A stretch of DNA of 64,000 nucleotides from CAVPTL01 sp963794415 (GCA_963794415.1 CAWCDI010000005.1:248001-312000), one strand, 5' to 3'. Positions 51,746 through 60,109 are shown, numbered from the stretch's first letter. The notes: generated by a model from the letters alone, not told the origin. Numbers and translations: made by a program.

Positions 51746-52225
51746 TCAGGCGGCGCGGCGAATCTGGTCGCCGCGCCGCGCCGGAGCGCGGCGCGGGCGT
51801 GACGAGATGGGCACCGGCGGGGCCGGCGGGCGCCTGCGCCCCCGCTTCACGGCCCGCACCAGCCGCTCGCCCCAGATCTCCCACGAGATGCACGTGGGCA
51901 CCACCAGCATGAGCGCCGTGGCCACATCGCGCCACACCGAGGCGGACGGCTGCAGCTGGAATCCGAGCACCGCGATCCACATCGAGGCCACGGTGATCTT
52001 CACCGAGCGAAGGCCCGGGCGGTAGCGCACGCGCGACCAGACCAGCACGGCCGGCATCTGCAGGAGCAGCACGACCGGCACGATGTCGGCCACGTGCGAC
52101 GTCGCGGTCAGCACGCCGGCGACCGCCATGGTCAGCACGGCCTCGGCCACCATGATGGCCTCCCAGGCGGTTGGCCACCCCGGGCGGGTGCGGGCTGCTT
52201 GCCGTTGAACGGCTACGAGATACAA
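51746..52225 (-). CDS. Integral membrane protein, unknown
   Basis: About 159 residues with four hydrophobic segments (MVAEAVLTMAVAGVLTATSH, VADIVPVVLLLQMPAVLVW, SVKITVASMWIAVLGFQL, VATALMLVVPTCISWEIWG) and a very basic Pro/Arg C-terminus. The start is uncertain: TTG 52225, eight bases after AGGAG, fits best, while ATG 52153 would begin at the first helix. It lies 24 nt upstream of the large fusion gene's start on the same strand and could be cotranscribed. Confidence 0.6.
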   Translation of the reverse strand: MYLVAVQRQAARTRPGWPTAWEAIMVAEAVLTMAVAGVLTATSHVADIVPVVLLLQMPAVLVWSRVRYRPGLRSVKITVASMWIAVLGFQLQPSASVWRDVATALMLVVPTCISWEIWGERLVRAVKRGRRRPPAPPVPISSRPRRAPARRGDQIRRAA

Positions 52226-52293
52226 AAGACTCACTCCTTCTCGTGTACTCTCGTCCCGCCCTGACCCTAGCGCATGACCCGTCCGGGGGAGAC

Positions 52294-52605
52294 TCAGGCC
52301 GGAGCCATGAAGGTGCGCTCGATCTGCGCGACGATGGGGCCGTCGGCCTCGCTCACCTCGACGATGTGGTGCCAGCGCGGATCGGCCACGAAGCCGGCCC
52401 AGGCGGCGTCCATCGCGTCCCTGTCGTCCCACTGCATCGTGTAGAGCAGCACGTCGGGATCGTCAACGTCCACCCAGAACGCGGTCACCGTCATGCCGCG
52501 ATCGGCGAAGAGCGCGAGGGTGTGGTCGTGGAAGCGGTCGAGCACCGCCTGGCCCCGGCCGGGCACCGCCGTGTAGCGCCGCAGCTCGATGATGGGGGAG
52601 ATCAC
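52294..52605 (-). CDS. NIPSNAP-family protein
   Basis: 103 residues forming one dimeric alpha/beta barrel domain: IIELRRYTAVPGRGQAVLDR at the start, VTAFWVDVDDPDVLLYTMQW and the end GPIVAQIERTFM. NIPSNAP proteins are small ferredoxin-fold proteins of unclear activity. Its GTG overlaps the preceding stop by 4 nt, linking it to the monooxygenase/hydrolase gene, and it may help bind or turn over the same small molecule. Confidence 0.85.
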   Translation of the reverse strand: MISPIIELRRYTAVPGRGQAVLDRFHDHTLALFADRGMTVTAFWVDVDDPDVLLYTMQWDDRDAMDAAWAGFVADPRWHHIVEVSEADGPIVAQIERTFMAPA

Positions 52606-54509
52606 GCGAGCCCCATCTGGGCGAGCACGGCCCGGGCGAGCTCGCTCCCGGGATCGCCGAGCGCCTCGATAGCGGTGTAGTGGTGGTGGCCCTCCATGAC
52701 CATCGGCGCGACCGGGGCTTCGCTCCCCCAGCGCTCCTCGATGAGCGCGTTCTGGCGGAGAAACTCCTCGCCCTCGAGGCCGCCCACCGCGGCGATCAGC
52801 GGCGCGGCTGAGGAAGGGCGCAGGAGGCTCGGGCTGTTGCGAAGCGCCGTCGCGCGATCGAGCCCCAGCGTGTCGTTCAGGTAGGAGAGGCGGATCGGCT
52901 CCAGGTCGTAGAGGCCGCTGATGCCGCAGCCGCCGCGCACGACGTCATCGGCGAGGCCGAGCGGCTGCTGCCATCCGCCGGCCATCAGCATGCCCACGAT
53001 CTGGCCGCCGGCGGAGTGGCCCGAGACGTGGATGCGGCCAGGGTCGAGGCCGAGCTCGGCTGCGTGCTGGTACACGTAGGCGAGAGCAGCCCGGCACTGG
53101 CGGATGAGCTCGTCGAACGGCACGCTCGGCACCAGCGCATACTCGGCCACCACCAGCGCGGCGCCTGCCTCGATGAAGGTGTCGGCGAGAAACGAGTAGC
53201 GCTCCTTCTCGCTGCTTCGCCAGTATCCGCCGTGGAAGAAGATGTTCACGGGAAGCGGCGCGACCGCGCCAGGCGGCGTGAACACGTCGAGCCGCTCGCG
53301 GGGATGATCGCCGTAGGCCACATCGAGCTGGGCGCCGGGCCTCGTGCGCCGCTCGGCGCTTCGGGCGACGAAGCGCGCGACGTGCTCCTCGTAGTCCGGG
53401 GCGCGATGGCTGGGGTTGAGGAGGTTGTCGAGCCGCTCGCGGCCGTAGCGCACGTGCCGGTGGTGGAACTCGGGCATCACCTCGGCGGCGAAGAGCCTCA
53501 TCGCCTTGACGACCCGCTCGTGGCTCGAGAGGTAGTCGAAGTAGAGGCTGAGGTGATCGACGCCCAGCTCGTGGTAGGGCCGCACCTGGTCACGCACCCG
53601 CTCGGGCGTCCCGAACGGCACGTTTGCGATCACGTCCTCGGCGCCGATCTCGTGCTCGACCGGGCGGATCTGGGTCTTGCCGTTGAGGTACACCTCGTTG
53701 CCCTCGAGCTGCGCGTAGAGGCCGCGGTGGATGCGCAGCACGTCGGCCATCGCCGCGTCCACCTCGTCCTCCGTCTCGCCGACGAACACGGTGCGGTTGA
53801 CCGCGAACTGGGCGTCGGCGCGGTGGAATCCGAACTCGGCGAGGCCGCGCTGGAACTGCTCGTAGCCCTCGGCGAGGTAGTCGAAGGGGTTTCGGAAGGG
53901 GCTCGTGATCACCTTCGGCGGGACGCCCAGCTTGCGGCAGTTCTCGACCTGGCCGTAGATCGACCACGGCGTAACGGCCGAGAGCCAGAGCGACGGGTGC
54001 GGCTCGGACACCGGCCGCGGCACGACGGTGGTGGGCGGGAAGCTCCAGAAGCGGCCCTCGTGCGGGGTGTCCTCGTCGTTTCGCCAGGCGGTGGCCATCA
54101 CGTCGAGGTGCTCGTAGAAGTGGGCGCGGCTGGTATCGACGTCCATCTCACGCTGGAACCGCACGGCCTCGTAGCCCGACGAGCCGCGGCCCACGGCGAG
54201 CTCGAACCGCCCCGGGTACATCACGTCGAGCTGCGCGATGCGGCCGGCCAGCTGCAGCGGGTGGTGGTCGCGCAGGATGACCACGGCGACGCCGACGCGG
54301 ATGCGCTCGGTGCGCTCGAAGATGCGCACGGCCATCTGCAGCGGATCGGGCAGCAGGTTGTAGTCGTTGAAGTGGTGCTCCACCAGCCAGACGATGTCGT
54401 AGCCCAGCTCGTCGGCCAGCACGGCCTGGTCGGTGATGTCGGCGAAGAGCTGCGACTCGGTGCGCTCGTGGCCCAGGTTGTGCGCTCCGATGAAGATCCC
54501 GAACTCCAC
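52602..54509 (-). CDS. Luciferase-like monooxygenase fused to alpha/beta hydrolase
   Basis: 635 residues from GTG 54509, with AAGGAG six bases upstream. Residues 1-350: flavin-dependent luciferase-like monooxygenase (EFGIFIGAHNLGHE, YDIVWLVEHHFNDYNLLPDP, RFELAVGRGSSGYEAVRFQR, VFVGETEDEVDAAMADVLRI). Residues about 385-635: alpha/beta hydrolase of the kynurenine formamidase/esterase type with oxyanion motif FFHGGYW, nucleophile elbow VSGHSAGGQ and a His in EGHHHYTAIE. It may oxidise a substrate to an ester or lactone (Baeyer-Villiger type) and hydrolyse it in one chain. Operon with a NIPSNAP gene, divergent from TetR. Confidence 0.87.
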   Translation of the reverse strand: MEFGIFIGAHNLGHERTESQLFADITDQAVLADELGYDIVWLVEHHFNDYNLLPDPLQMAVRIFERTERIRVGVAVVILRDHHPLQLAGRIAQLDVMYPGRFELAVGRGSSGYEAVRFQREMDVDTSRAHFYEHLDVMATAWRNDEDTPHEGRFWSFPPTTVVPRPVSEPHPSLWLSAVTPWSIYGQVENCRKLGVPPKVITSPFRNPFDYLAEGYEQFQRGLAEFGFHRADAQFAVNRTVFVGETEDEVDAAMADVLRIHRGLYAQLEGNEVYLNGKTQIRPVEHEIGAEDVIANVPFGTPERVRDQVRPYHELGVDHLSLYFDYLSSHERVVKAMRLFAAEVMPEFHHRHVRYGRERLDNLLNPSHRAPDYEEHVARFVARSAERRTRPGAQLDVAYGDHPRERLDVFTPPGAVAPLPVNIFFHGGYWRSSEKERYSFLADTFIEAGAALVVAEYALVPSVPFDELIRQCRAALAYVYQHAAELGLDPGRIHVSGHSAGGQIVGMLMAGGWQQPLGLADDVVRGGCGISGLYDLEPIRLSYLNDTLGLDRATALRNSPSLLRPSSAAPLIAAVGGLEGEEFLRQNALIEERWGSEAPVAPMVMEGHHHYTAIEALGDPGSELARAVLAQMGLA

Positions 54510-54519
54510 GCTTGGCTCC

Positions 54520-54541
54520 TTACTGATCGACTGCCCAGTAA
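54520..54541. promoter_or_regulatory. Candidate TetR operator
   Basis: TTACTG (54520-54525) and CAGTAA (54536-54541) are perfect inverted repeats separated by 10 nt, between the divergent monooxygenase/hydrolase and TetR genes. The length (22 nt) and place are those of a typical TetR site. Confidence 0.5.
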
Positions 54542-54573
54542 CTTCGGCATACGATATCTGCGTGCCCCCGGCG

Positions 54574-55164
54574 ATGCAACCCAAGCGCGTGCGCCAGCCG
54601 CCCGACGTGCGGCGGGCCGCGATCCTCGACGCCACCGTCGCGTGCCTGGTCGAGCACGGCGCGACGGGCGCCTCGACGCGCGTGATCGCGGCGCGGGCGG
54701 GGGTTGCGCCGGCGCTTCTGGCCTACCACTTCGGCAGCAAGGAGCGGCTGCTCGAGGCCACCTACCGGCACCTCTCCGACGAGCTCGCCGTGGCGGGCGG
54801 CGAGGCCGTGGCGGCCGCCGGCGACGACCCCCGGGCGCGGCTTCGGGCGTTCCTCGAGACGGGCTTTCGCCCCCCGTTCCTCGATGCGCAGCAGCTCACC
54901 GCGCGCGTCGTGCTCTGGAGCATCGCCGCCACCGAGCCGGCGCTGCACGCCGTGCACGTCGAGCTCTACGACCGCTACCGCTCGGAGCTGCACGCGCTGA
55001 TCGCGCCGCTCGCGCCCGGCGGGCGGGTGGATCCGCGGCTGGTCTTCGCGGTCTCGGCGCTCCTCGACGGCCTCTGGCTCGAGCGCTCGGCGGGCGCGCG
55101 CGACTACGACACGAGCGCGATGATCGACACCTGCATGCGCCTCATCGAGGGAGCGCTCGGCTGA
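54574..55164 (+). CDS. TetR-family transcriptional regulator (BetI-like)
   Basis: 196 residues from ATG 54574; a GTG four codons earlier is possible. The N-terminal helix-turn-helix reads RRAAILDATVACLVEHGATG, ASTRVIAARAGVAPALLAYH and FGSKERLLEATY. The C-terminal ligand region (about 90-196) has the BetI-like RAFLETGFRPPFLDAQQL and DGLWLERSAG. Divergent from the monooxygenase/hydrolase operon, with a 22-nt inverted repeat between them, so it probably represses that operon until substrate binds. Its 3' end overlaps the convergent photolyase gene by 23 nt. Confidence 0.9.
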   Translation: MQPKRVRQPPDVRRAAILDATVACLVEHGATGASTRVIAARAGVAPALLAYHFGSKERLLEATYRHLSDELAVAGGEAVAAAGDDPRARLRAFLETGFRPPFLDAQQLTARVVLWSIAATEPALHAVHVELYDRYRSELHALIAPLAPGGRVDPRLVFAVSALLDGLWLERSAGARDYDTSAMIDTCMRLIEGALG

Positions 55165-56512
55165 ACTTCGCGATGGCCCGCTCGCGGGCTGCGGCGTGAT
55201 CGACGATGGGGTCGCGCGGCTGGTGGACGCCGGCGTCGGGCACGTCGGCGAGACCGGGCACGTACCGGCGGATGAACTCGCCGCGGGGATCCCAGCGCTT
55301 CGACTGCACGGTGGGGTTCATCACCCGGAAGTAGGGCGCGGCGTCGGTGCCGGTGGAGGCAGACCACTGCCAGCCCCCGACGTTGGCCGCCTGGTCGTAG
55401 TCCATGAGGGTGCGCCGGAAGTAGCGCTCGCCGATGGCCCAGTGCACGTCCAGATCCTTGGTGAGGAACATCGCGGTGATCATGCGAAGACGGTTGTGCA
55501 TGAAGCCGGTCTGGTTGAGCTGGGCCATGGCGGCATCGACGATGGGGTACCCCGTGCGGCCCTCCTGCCAGGCGGCGATCAGGCGCTCGTCGTTGCTCCA
55601 CGTGACAGCTGCGTAGCGCTTCTGGAACGGCTCGGTGACGGTCTCGGGATGGTGTGCGAGGATCATCCTGGAGAAGTCGCGCCAGATGAGCTCGGACACG
55701 AACGTCTCGCCGGCGGTGGGATGCGTGAGGGCGGCTGCGAGCACCTGGCGGATCGAGAGGGTGCCGGCATTCAGGTGCGCCGAAAGCCGTGACGTGCCGT
55801 CGCGAAGCGCCGGGGTATCCCGGGTCTTCGCGTAGGTGGCGAGCGAGCTCTCGGTGAACGCTTCGAGGCGGCGGTGGCCGGCGCGCTCGCCCGGCTGGAT
55901 GTCGAGCTCGGCGCCGGCGAACCCCAGCGAGCCCAGCGTAGGAAGTCTTCCGGCCGCGACGCGGGGCCCGGGCGCGGTCTTCGGCGGGAGCCCCAGCGGC
56001 TGCGGCGGCGAAGCATGAAGCGCCTTCAGGTATGACCGCCGGTAGGGCGTGAACACCGAGTATGCCTCGCCCTGACCGGTGAGGATCTCGCGCTCCTCGA
56101 ACTGCACGGCGTCCTTGCAGGAGCAGGTCTCGAGCCCGCGCTCGGCGGCCGCGCGCTCGAGCCGCGCATCGAGCGCCCGCTGAGCGGGCTCGTAGTCGCG
56201 GTTCCAGAAGATGGCATCCGCCCTGACCGTTTCGGCGACGTCGAGCAGCTCGGCCACGGGATCGGCGCCCCGGCGGATGACCAGGGTGATGCCGCGATCG
56301 GCCAGCGCGCGCTGGAGCTCGGCGAGCGAGTCGAGCCAGAACCGGGCCTGGAACGCCCCGAGCTGCTCCTGCTGGGCCGGCCACCAGCGATCGTCGATGA
56401 CGAACACCCCCACCACGTGCCCGTCGCGCCCGGCCGAGCGCGCGGCAGCGATCAGCCCGGTGTTGTCACGCACGCGCAGATCGCGCCGGAACCAGTGAAT
56501 GCAGGTACCCAC
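55142..56512 (-). CDS. phr: Deoxyribodipyrimidine photolyase (class I CPD)
   Basis: 456 residues from GTG 56512. The N-terminal antenna domain starts CIHWFRRDLRVRDNTGL. The C-terminal FAD domain shows LSAHLNAGTLSIRQV, SELIWRDFSRMIL, GYPIVDAAMAQLNQTGFMHN, RLRMITAMFLTKDL, DYDQAANVGGWQWSASTGTD and MNPTVQSKRWDPRGEFIRRY, including the lesion-pocket and electron-transfer Trp residues of the family. It repairs UV-made cyclobutane pyrimidine dimers using light. Single gene, convergent with TetR. Confidence 0.94.
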   Translation of the reverse strand: MGTCIHWFRRDLRVRDNTGLIAAARSAGRDGHVVGVFVIDDRWWPAQQEQLGAFQARFWLDSLAELQRALADRGITLVIRRGADPVAELLDVAETVRADAIFWNRDYEPAQRALDARLERAAAERGLETCSCKDAVQFEEREILTGQGEAYSVFTPYRRSYLKALHASPPQPLGLPPKTAPGPRVAAGRLPTLGSLGFAGAELDIQPGERAGHRRLEAFTESSLATYAKTRDTPALRDGTSRLSAHLNAGTLSIRQVLAAALTHPTAGETFVSELIWRDFSRMILAHHPETVTEPFQKRYAAVTWSNDERLIAAWQEGRTGYPIVDAAMAQLNQTGFMHNRLRMITAMFLTKDLDVHWAIGERYFRRTLMDYDQAANVGGWQWSASTGTDAAPYFRVMNPTVQSKRWDPRGEFIRRYVPGLADVPDAGVHQPRDPIVDHAAARERAIAKFSRALPR

Positions 56513-56534
56513 TCCCCCCTACTACCCGAAACCG

Positions 56535-56565
56535 TGAATGAACGGTGCCAGGCACTTAATATTCA
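56535..56565. repeat. REP-like palindrome, copy 3 (diverged)
   Basis: TGAAT-gaa-CGGTGCCAGGCACTT-aat-ATTCA. Same 31-nt layout as copies 1 and 2, with three changes in the 15-nt core; one more base pairs outside on each side (GTGAAT/ATTCAC). It lies between the divergent photolyase and MmcQ/YjbR genes, 3 nt before the ATG of the latter. Confidence 0.65.
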
Positions 56566-56568
56566 CGC

Positions 56569-56979
56569 ATGGCGACCATGAACGATCTCGGCCGGCTCTG
56601 CCTCGCGATGCCCGGCGCGACCGAGGAGAGCGACGGCGGCCGGCCCGACTACAAGGTGGACGGAAAGACGTTCTGCTTCCACCGCGGCGAGCGCAAGGAC
56701 GCCGTCGATGCGGCCACGGGCGAGCGGCTCGCCGACGTGCTGATGTTCCGGGTGCCGGATCTCGACGAGAAGGCGCTCCTGCTCGCCGACGACCGCGGCA
56801 TCTACTTCACCACGCCCCACTTCGACGGCTACGCGGCGGTGCTGGTGCGCATCCCCGACCTCGCCCGGATCGACGAGGCGGAGCTCCGCGACCTGGTCAT
56901 CGACGCGTGGCTCAGCCGGGCAAAGAAACGCGTCGCCAAGGCCTGGCTCGCCGAGAACGACGAGCGTCAGCGCGGCTGA
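56569..56979 (+). CDS. MmcQ/YjbR-family protein
   Basis: 136 residues. Compact alpha/beta domain with LGRLCLAMPGATEESDGGRP, DYKVDGKTFCFHRGE, ADVLMFRVPDLDEKALLLAD, FTTPHFDGYAAVLVRI and the helix LRDLVIDAWLSRAKKRVAKA. Proteins of this family have a fold resembling DNA-binding domains but no proven function. ATG 56569 or 56578. Its 3' end overlaps the convergent diguanylate cyclase gene by 13 nt. Confidence 0.87.
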   Translation: MATMNDLGRLCLAMPGATEESDGGRPDYKVDGKTFCFHRGERKDAVDAATGERLADVLMFRVPDLDEKALLLADDRGIYFTTPHFDGYAAVLVRIPDLARIDEAELRDLVIDAWLSRAKKRVAKAWLAENDERQRG

Positions 56980-57908
56980 TCGCTGCGCCGCCGGCGCTTC
57001 TGGCTCTGCATCGACCGGGCCGCGCGCCGGATGAGGTGCCGCGGCTTCTCGCCCGGCTCGGCCGTCACCACGCCGATCGAGATGCCCTGGCTGAACCGGC
57101 GGATCGCCGGCGGCAGGCTGCGCGCGAAGTAGGCGCGCTCGATCTTCTTGGCCCGCTTCCTGGCCTCCTCGGCCGACGCGTCGGGCAGGATCACCACGAA
57201 CTCGTCGCCGCCCATCCGCGTCGCCACCTGGTCGCCCTTGAGCGTCTGGCTGATGGCCGCGCCCAGCGTCACGATCAGCCGGTCGCCCTGGTCGTAGCCG
57301 AGCGCGTCGTTGACCTCCTTCAGCCCGTCCACATCCAGCAGGAGCAGGCAGAGCGGCCGCTGCGTCTTCGAGAACCGGTCGAGCGCGTGATCCAGCGACC
57401 GCCGGTTGCCGAGGCCCGTGAGCGAGTCGGTGAGCGCCGCTGATCGCAGCTCGTCGATCTCGAGCCGCGCGTAGAGCACCGGGGCGACCTGCTCGGCATA
57501 GCGGCGGATGCGCTCGCGCTCGAGCGCGTAGATCCAGGTGCCGTCCGAGCGCGAGACGATGAGCTCGGCGAGCTTGATGCCGCGGTGGATGAGCGGCGTT
57601 CGCACCTCCACCCGGTCGGGCCGGAAGCCGATGGTCTCGATCACCTGATCGGGGTCGGGCTCGACGTCCAGGTCGTCGTAGACCACGCCGGCGAGCCGCT
57701 CGGGGTCGAACTCGCCGACCCGCGCGGCCACGTCGTAGACCATCTCCTCGAGCCCGGCGCAGACGGCGTCGATCAGCCCGCCGACCGAACGGGTCGAGAG
57801 GAGCGCCGAGAGCGCCACCGGCAGGAATTGGTCGAACTCACGATCGGCGTGGTCGTCCCACACGCCGTCGTCAGGGGGTACAGCAAGGCTCGCGCGCTGC
57901 AAAGTCAC
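56967..57908 (-). CDS. Diguanylate cyclase (GGDEF domain)
   Basis: 313 residues from GTG 57908. The N-terminal ~140 residues form a helical or GAF-like sensor region without transmembrane helices. The GGDEF domain (about 150-300) has LTDSLTGLGNRRSLDHALDR, DVDGLKEVNDALGYDQGDRL and the signature RMGGDEFVVILPD. No RxxD inhibitory site precedes the signature. It should make cyclic di-GMP in the cytoplasm; no EAL partner is seen in this window. Confidence 0.92.
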   Translation of the reverse strand: MTLQRASLAVPPDDGVWDDHADREFDQFLPVALSALLSTRSVGGLIDAVCAGLEEMVYDVAARVGEFDPERLAGVVYDDLDVEPDPDQVIETIGFRPDRVEVRTPLIHRGIKLAELIVSRSDGTWIYALERERIRRYAEQVAPVLYARLEIDELRSAALTDSLTGLGNRRSLDHALDRFSKTQRPLCLLLLDVDGLKEVNDALGYDQGDRLIVTLGAAISQTLKGDQVATRMGGDEFVVILPDASAEEARKRAKKIERAYFARSLPPAIRRFSQGISIGVVTAEPGEKPRHLIRRAARSMQSQKRRRRSDQPR

Positions 57909-57955
57909 ACACCGACTCTACGAGTATCGGGGCGCTTTAGGAACCGTTACCGCTG

Positions 57956-58918
57956 TTACGAATCCGATTCCTCGGTCTCCAGCCCCGACATCGCAGCCGC
58001 CGGGTACCGGTCGCCTGCGGCAGCGCCTACCGGCACCGCCTCGTCGAGCCTCCGAAGCTCGATCGCCGAGAGCCTGATCGAGGCCGCCGCGACGTTCTGG
58101 GCGAGCCGCTCGGCGTTTCGCGTGCCCGGGATGGGCACCACGTCGTCGCCTTGCGCGTAGACCCAGGCGAGCGCCAGCTGGGCAGTGGTCACGCCCCGCT
58201 CGGCCGCCAGCTCGGCGAGCACGTCGACGAGGCCCAGGTTGCGCGTGAGGTTCTCGCCCTGGAACCGCGGGGTCTGCGTGCGGAAATCACCCTCGGGAAG
58301 ATCGGCCGCCGACCGCAGCGAGCCGCTGAGAAGCCCGCGGCCCAGCGGGCTGTAGGCCACCAGCTGGATGCCGAGCTCGCGCACCGCGGGCAGGAGCCGG
58401 GCCTCGACGTGCCGCTCGGTGAGCGAGTACTCCGACTGGATCGCGGCGAGCGGATGCACGGCGTGCGCCCGGCGGACGGTGGCTGCAGACACCTCGGAGA
58501 GGCCGATGCCGCCGATCTTGCCCTCGTCGAGCAGCTCAGCCATGGCGCCGACGGACTCCTCGATGGGCACCGCGGGATCGCGCCGCGCGAGGTAGTAGAC
58601 GTCGATGTGCTCAACGCCGAGACGCTCGAGCGAGGCCTCGCAGGCCCTGCGGAGATACGCGGGCGAGCCGTCATAGCGCATGCCGCCCGCGTCGCGGATC
58701 ACGCCGGTCTTGGTCGCGATCCGCACCCTGTCGCGCACGCCGCGAAGCGCACGCCCGACGAGCACCTCGTTGTGCCCGTTGCCGTAGAAGTCGCCGGTGT
58801 CGAAGAGCGTGACGCCAAGCTCGACTGCGGTCGCCACGGTGGCCTCGGACTCGGCGTCGTCCGCCGCGCCGTAGGAGCCCGAGAGGCCCATGCATCCATA
58901 TCCCAGAGGTTGAGTCAT
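57956..58918 (-). CDS. Aldo/keto reductase with catalytic His replaced by Ala
   Basis: 320 residues. The TIM-barrel AKR pattern is complete (GYGCMGLSGSYGAADDAESE, LFDTGDFYGNGHNEVLVGRA, AYSPLGRGLLSGSL, WVYAQGDDVVPIPGTRNAERL). Of the catalytic tetrad, Asp40, Tyr45 and Lys70 are present, but the His of the usual YYLHR motif is Ala111 (VYYLARRDP). Loss of this His normally weakens carbonyl reduction, so activity may be altered. Divergent from a MarR gene over a 49-nt gap with inverted repeats, suggesting MarR control. Confidence 0.9.
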   Translation of the reverse strand: MTQPLGYGCMGLSGSYGAADDAESEATVATAVELGVTLFDTGDFYGNGHNEVLVGRALRGVRDRVRIATKTGVIRDAGGMRYDGSPAYLRRACEASLERLGVEHIDVYYLARRDPAVPIEESVGAMAELLDEGKIGGIGLSEVSAATVRRAHAVHPLAAIQSEYSLTERHVEARLLPAVRELGIQLVAYSPLGRGLLSGSLRSAADLPEGDFRTQTPRFQGENLTRNLGLVDVLAELAAERGVTTAQLALAWVYAQGDDVVPIPGTRNAERLAQNVAAASIRLSAIELRRLDEAVPVGAAAGDRYPAAAMSGLETEESDS

Positions 58919-58919
58919 A

Positions 58920-58940
58920 ATCGTCAGTGTAGATGACGAT
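58920..58940. promoter_or_regulatory. Candidate MarR operator
   Basis: ATCGTCA (58920-58926) and TGACGAT (58934-58940) form a perfect 7-bp inverted repeat with a 7-nt spacer between the divergent reductase and MarR starts. A second, weaker one (ATCAG 58939-58943 / CTGAT 58952-58956) follows. Confidence 0.5.
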
Positions 58941-58967
58941 CAGCGTCCCCACTGATACACTCGATCG

Positions 58968-59391
58968 GTGGACGTCCCGCCCGCTCTGTCCCACCACCTC
59001 GGCTTCCTGCTCAAGCACGCCCAGCTCGACCTGCGCGCGATCTCCGAGCCCGCACTCGCCGAGCTCGGGGTCACCGGCCGCGAGGCCGCCATCCTCACGC
59101 TCCTCGAGGATGAGGGCCCCCGCTCGCAGCAGCGGCTTGCCGACAGGCTGGAGGTGGATCGCACCACCATGGTGGCGCTGGTGGACGCGCTCGAGCGAAA
59201 GCAGCTGGTCACCCGCCATCGAGACGCGGACGACCGCCGGGCCTACGCCCTGGAGCTGACCGCCGAGGGCCGGCGCACCGTGGCCCGGAGCGAGGGCGTG
59301 ATCGCCGCCGCCGAGCGGGAGTTCCTCGCGCCTCTTCCCGAAGCCGCAGCGCGAGCAGCTCGCCCGCATGCTCCTCAAGCTCATCCGCTGA
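58968..59391 (+). CDS. MarR-family transcriptional regulator, one-base frameshift near 3' end
   Basis: GTG start. Winged helix: VTGREAAILTLLEDEGPRSQ, QRLADRLEVDRTTMVALVDA, LVTRHRDADDRRAYALELTA. The C-terminal dimer helix breaks near 59340: the frame as written becomes Ala/Arg-rich and runs on to 59483, but skipping one G (CCCGAAG) restores PQREQLARMLLKLIR and a stop at 59391, a normal MarR end. Reconstructed length 140 residues. Divergent from the aldo/keto reductase, which it probably represses. Confidence 0.88.
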
Positions 59392-59452
59392 CCCGTCGGG
59401 TAGAGTGTCCGCCAAGCGTTCAACAGCCAGCGCTTAACCGTATGCGTGGGGT

Positions 59453-60109
59453 TTGCTGGTGGACGACGTCGAAGCTCAGCTGATGCAGCTTGTCGAGGAG
59501 ACGCTTGCGCTCTCGCAGCCGCTGCTCGGCGCTGCCGGCGCCACCATCACGGCGGTCTCGGCCGGGGGCCCCAAGACCATCGCGTCGTCCAGCTCCCAGC
59601 TGACCGCCATCGACGAGGCCCAGTACCGGCTGGGCGCAGGGCCGTGCCTGGAGGCGGTCACGGGGACGATCGTCACCGTGGACGACTTCGCGGCCGACTC
59701 CCGCTGGCCCAGCGTGGCCGAGGCGGCGGCGGCGGCCGGTGTCCAGAGCTCGGTCTCGGTGCCGATGCGCGCCGTGAACGGCTCGCTGAACGTCTACGAA
59801 GCCGGCACCGGGAGCCACGGGTCAGACCAGATCCAGCTCGCGGCCGCCCTCGCCCGCCAGCTCGAGACCGCGCTCGTGAGCATCGAGATGCACCGGCGCA
59901 CGGCCGTCGTTGCCGAGCAGCTCACCGAGGCGCTCTCGTCACGGGCCGAGATCGAGCAGGCAAAGGGCATCCTCATGGCGCGAAACGGCATCGACGCCGA
60001 CTCGGCGTTCGCTCAGCTTCGCGACCAGTCGATGTACGAGAACCGCAAGCTGCGCGTCATCGCCGAGGAGATCGTGCGCCAGGCGGTCACGCCGAACTCG
60101 AGCCCGTAG
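59453..60109 (+). CDS. GAF-ANTAR regulator (paralogue of 37799-38473)
   Basis: 218 residues from TTG 59453; GTG 59459 is equally possible. The GAF domain spans about 10-145 (AQYRLGAGPCLEAVTGTIVT, GVQSSVSVPMRAVNGSLNVY) and the ANTAR domain about 155-210 (LSSRAEIEQAKGILMARNGI, YENRKLRVIAEEIV). Same architecture as the regulator 21 kb upstream. Predicted RNA-binding antiterminator responding to a small ligand. About 60 nt downstream of the MarR gene on the same strand. Confidence 0.9.
   Translation: MLVDDVEAQLMQLVEETLALSQPLLGAAGATITAVSAGGPKTIASSSSQLTAIDEAQYRLGAGPCLEAVTGTIVTVDDFAADSRWPSVAEAAAAAGVQSSVSVPMRAVNGSLNVYEAGTGSHGSDQIQLAAALARQLETALVSIEMHRRTAVVAEQLTEALSSRAEIEQAKGILMARNGIDADSAFAQLRDQSMYENRKLRVIAEEIVRQAVTPNSSP

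Noticed and set aside
48989..51802. Open frame of 937 codons on the plus strand opposite the cyclase fusion
   Set aside because: Mirror of a G/C-rich gene: His/Arg/Leu-rich, no domain pattern, and fully explained by the codon bias of the minus-strand gene with complete domains.
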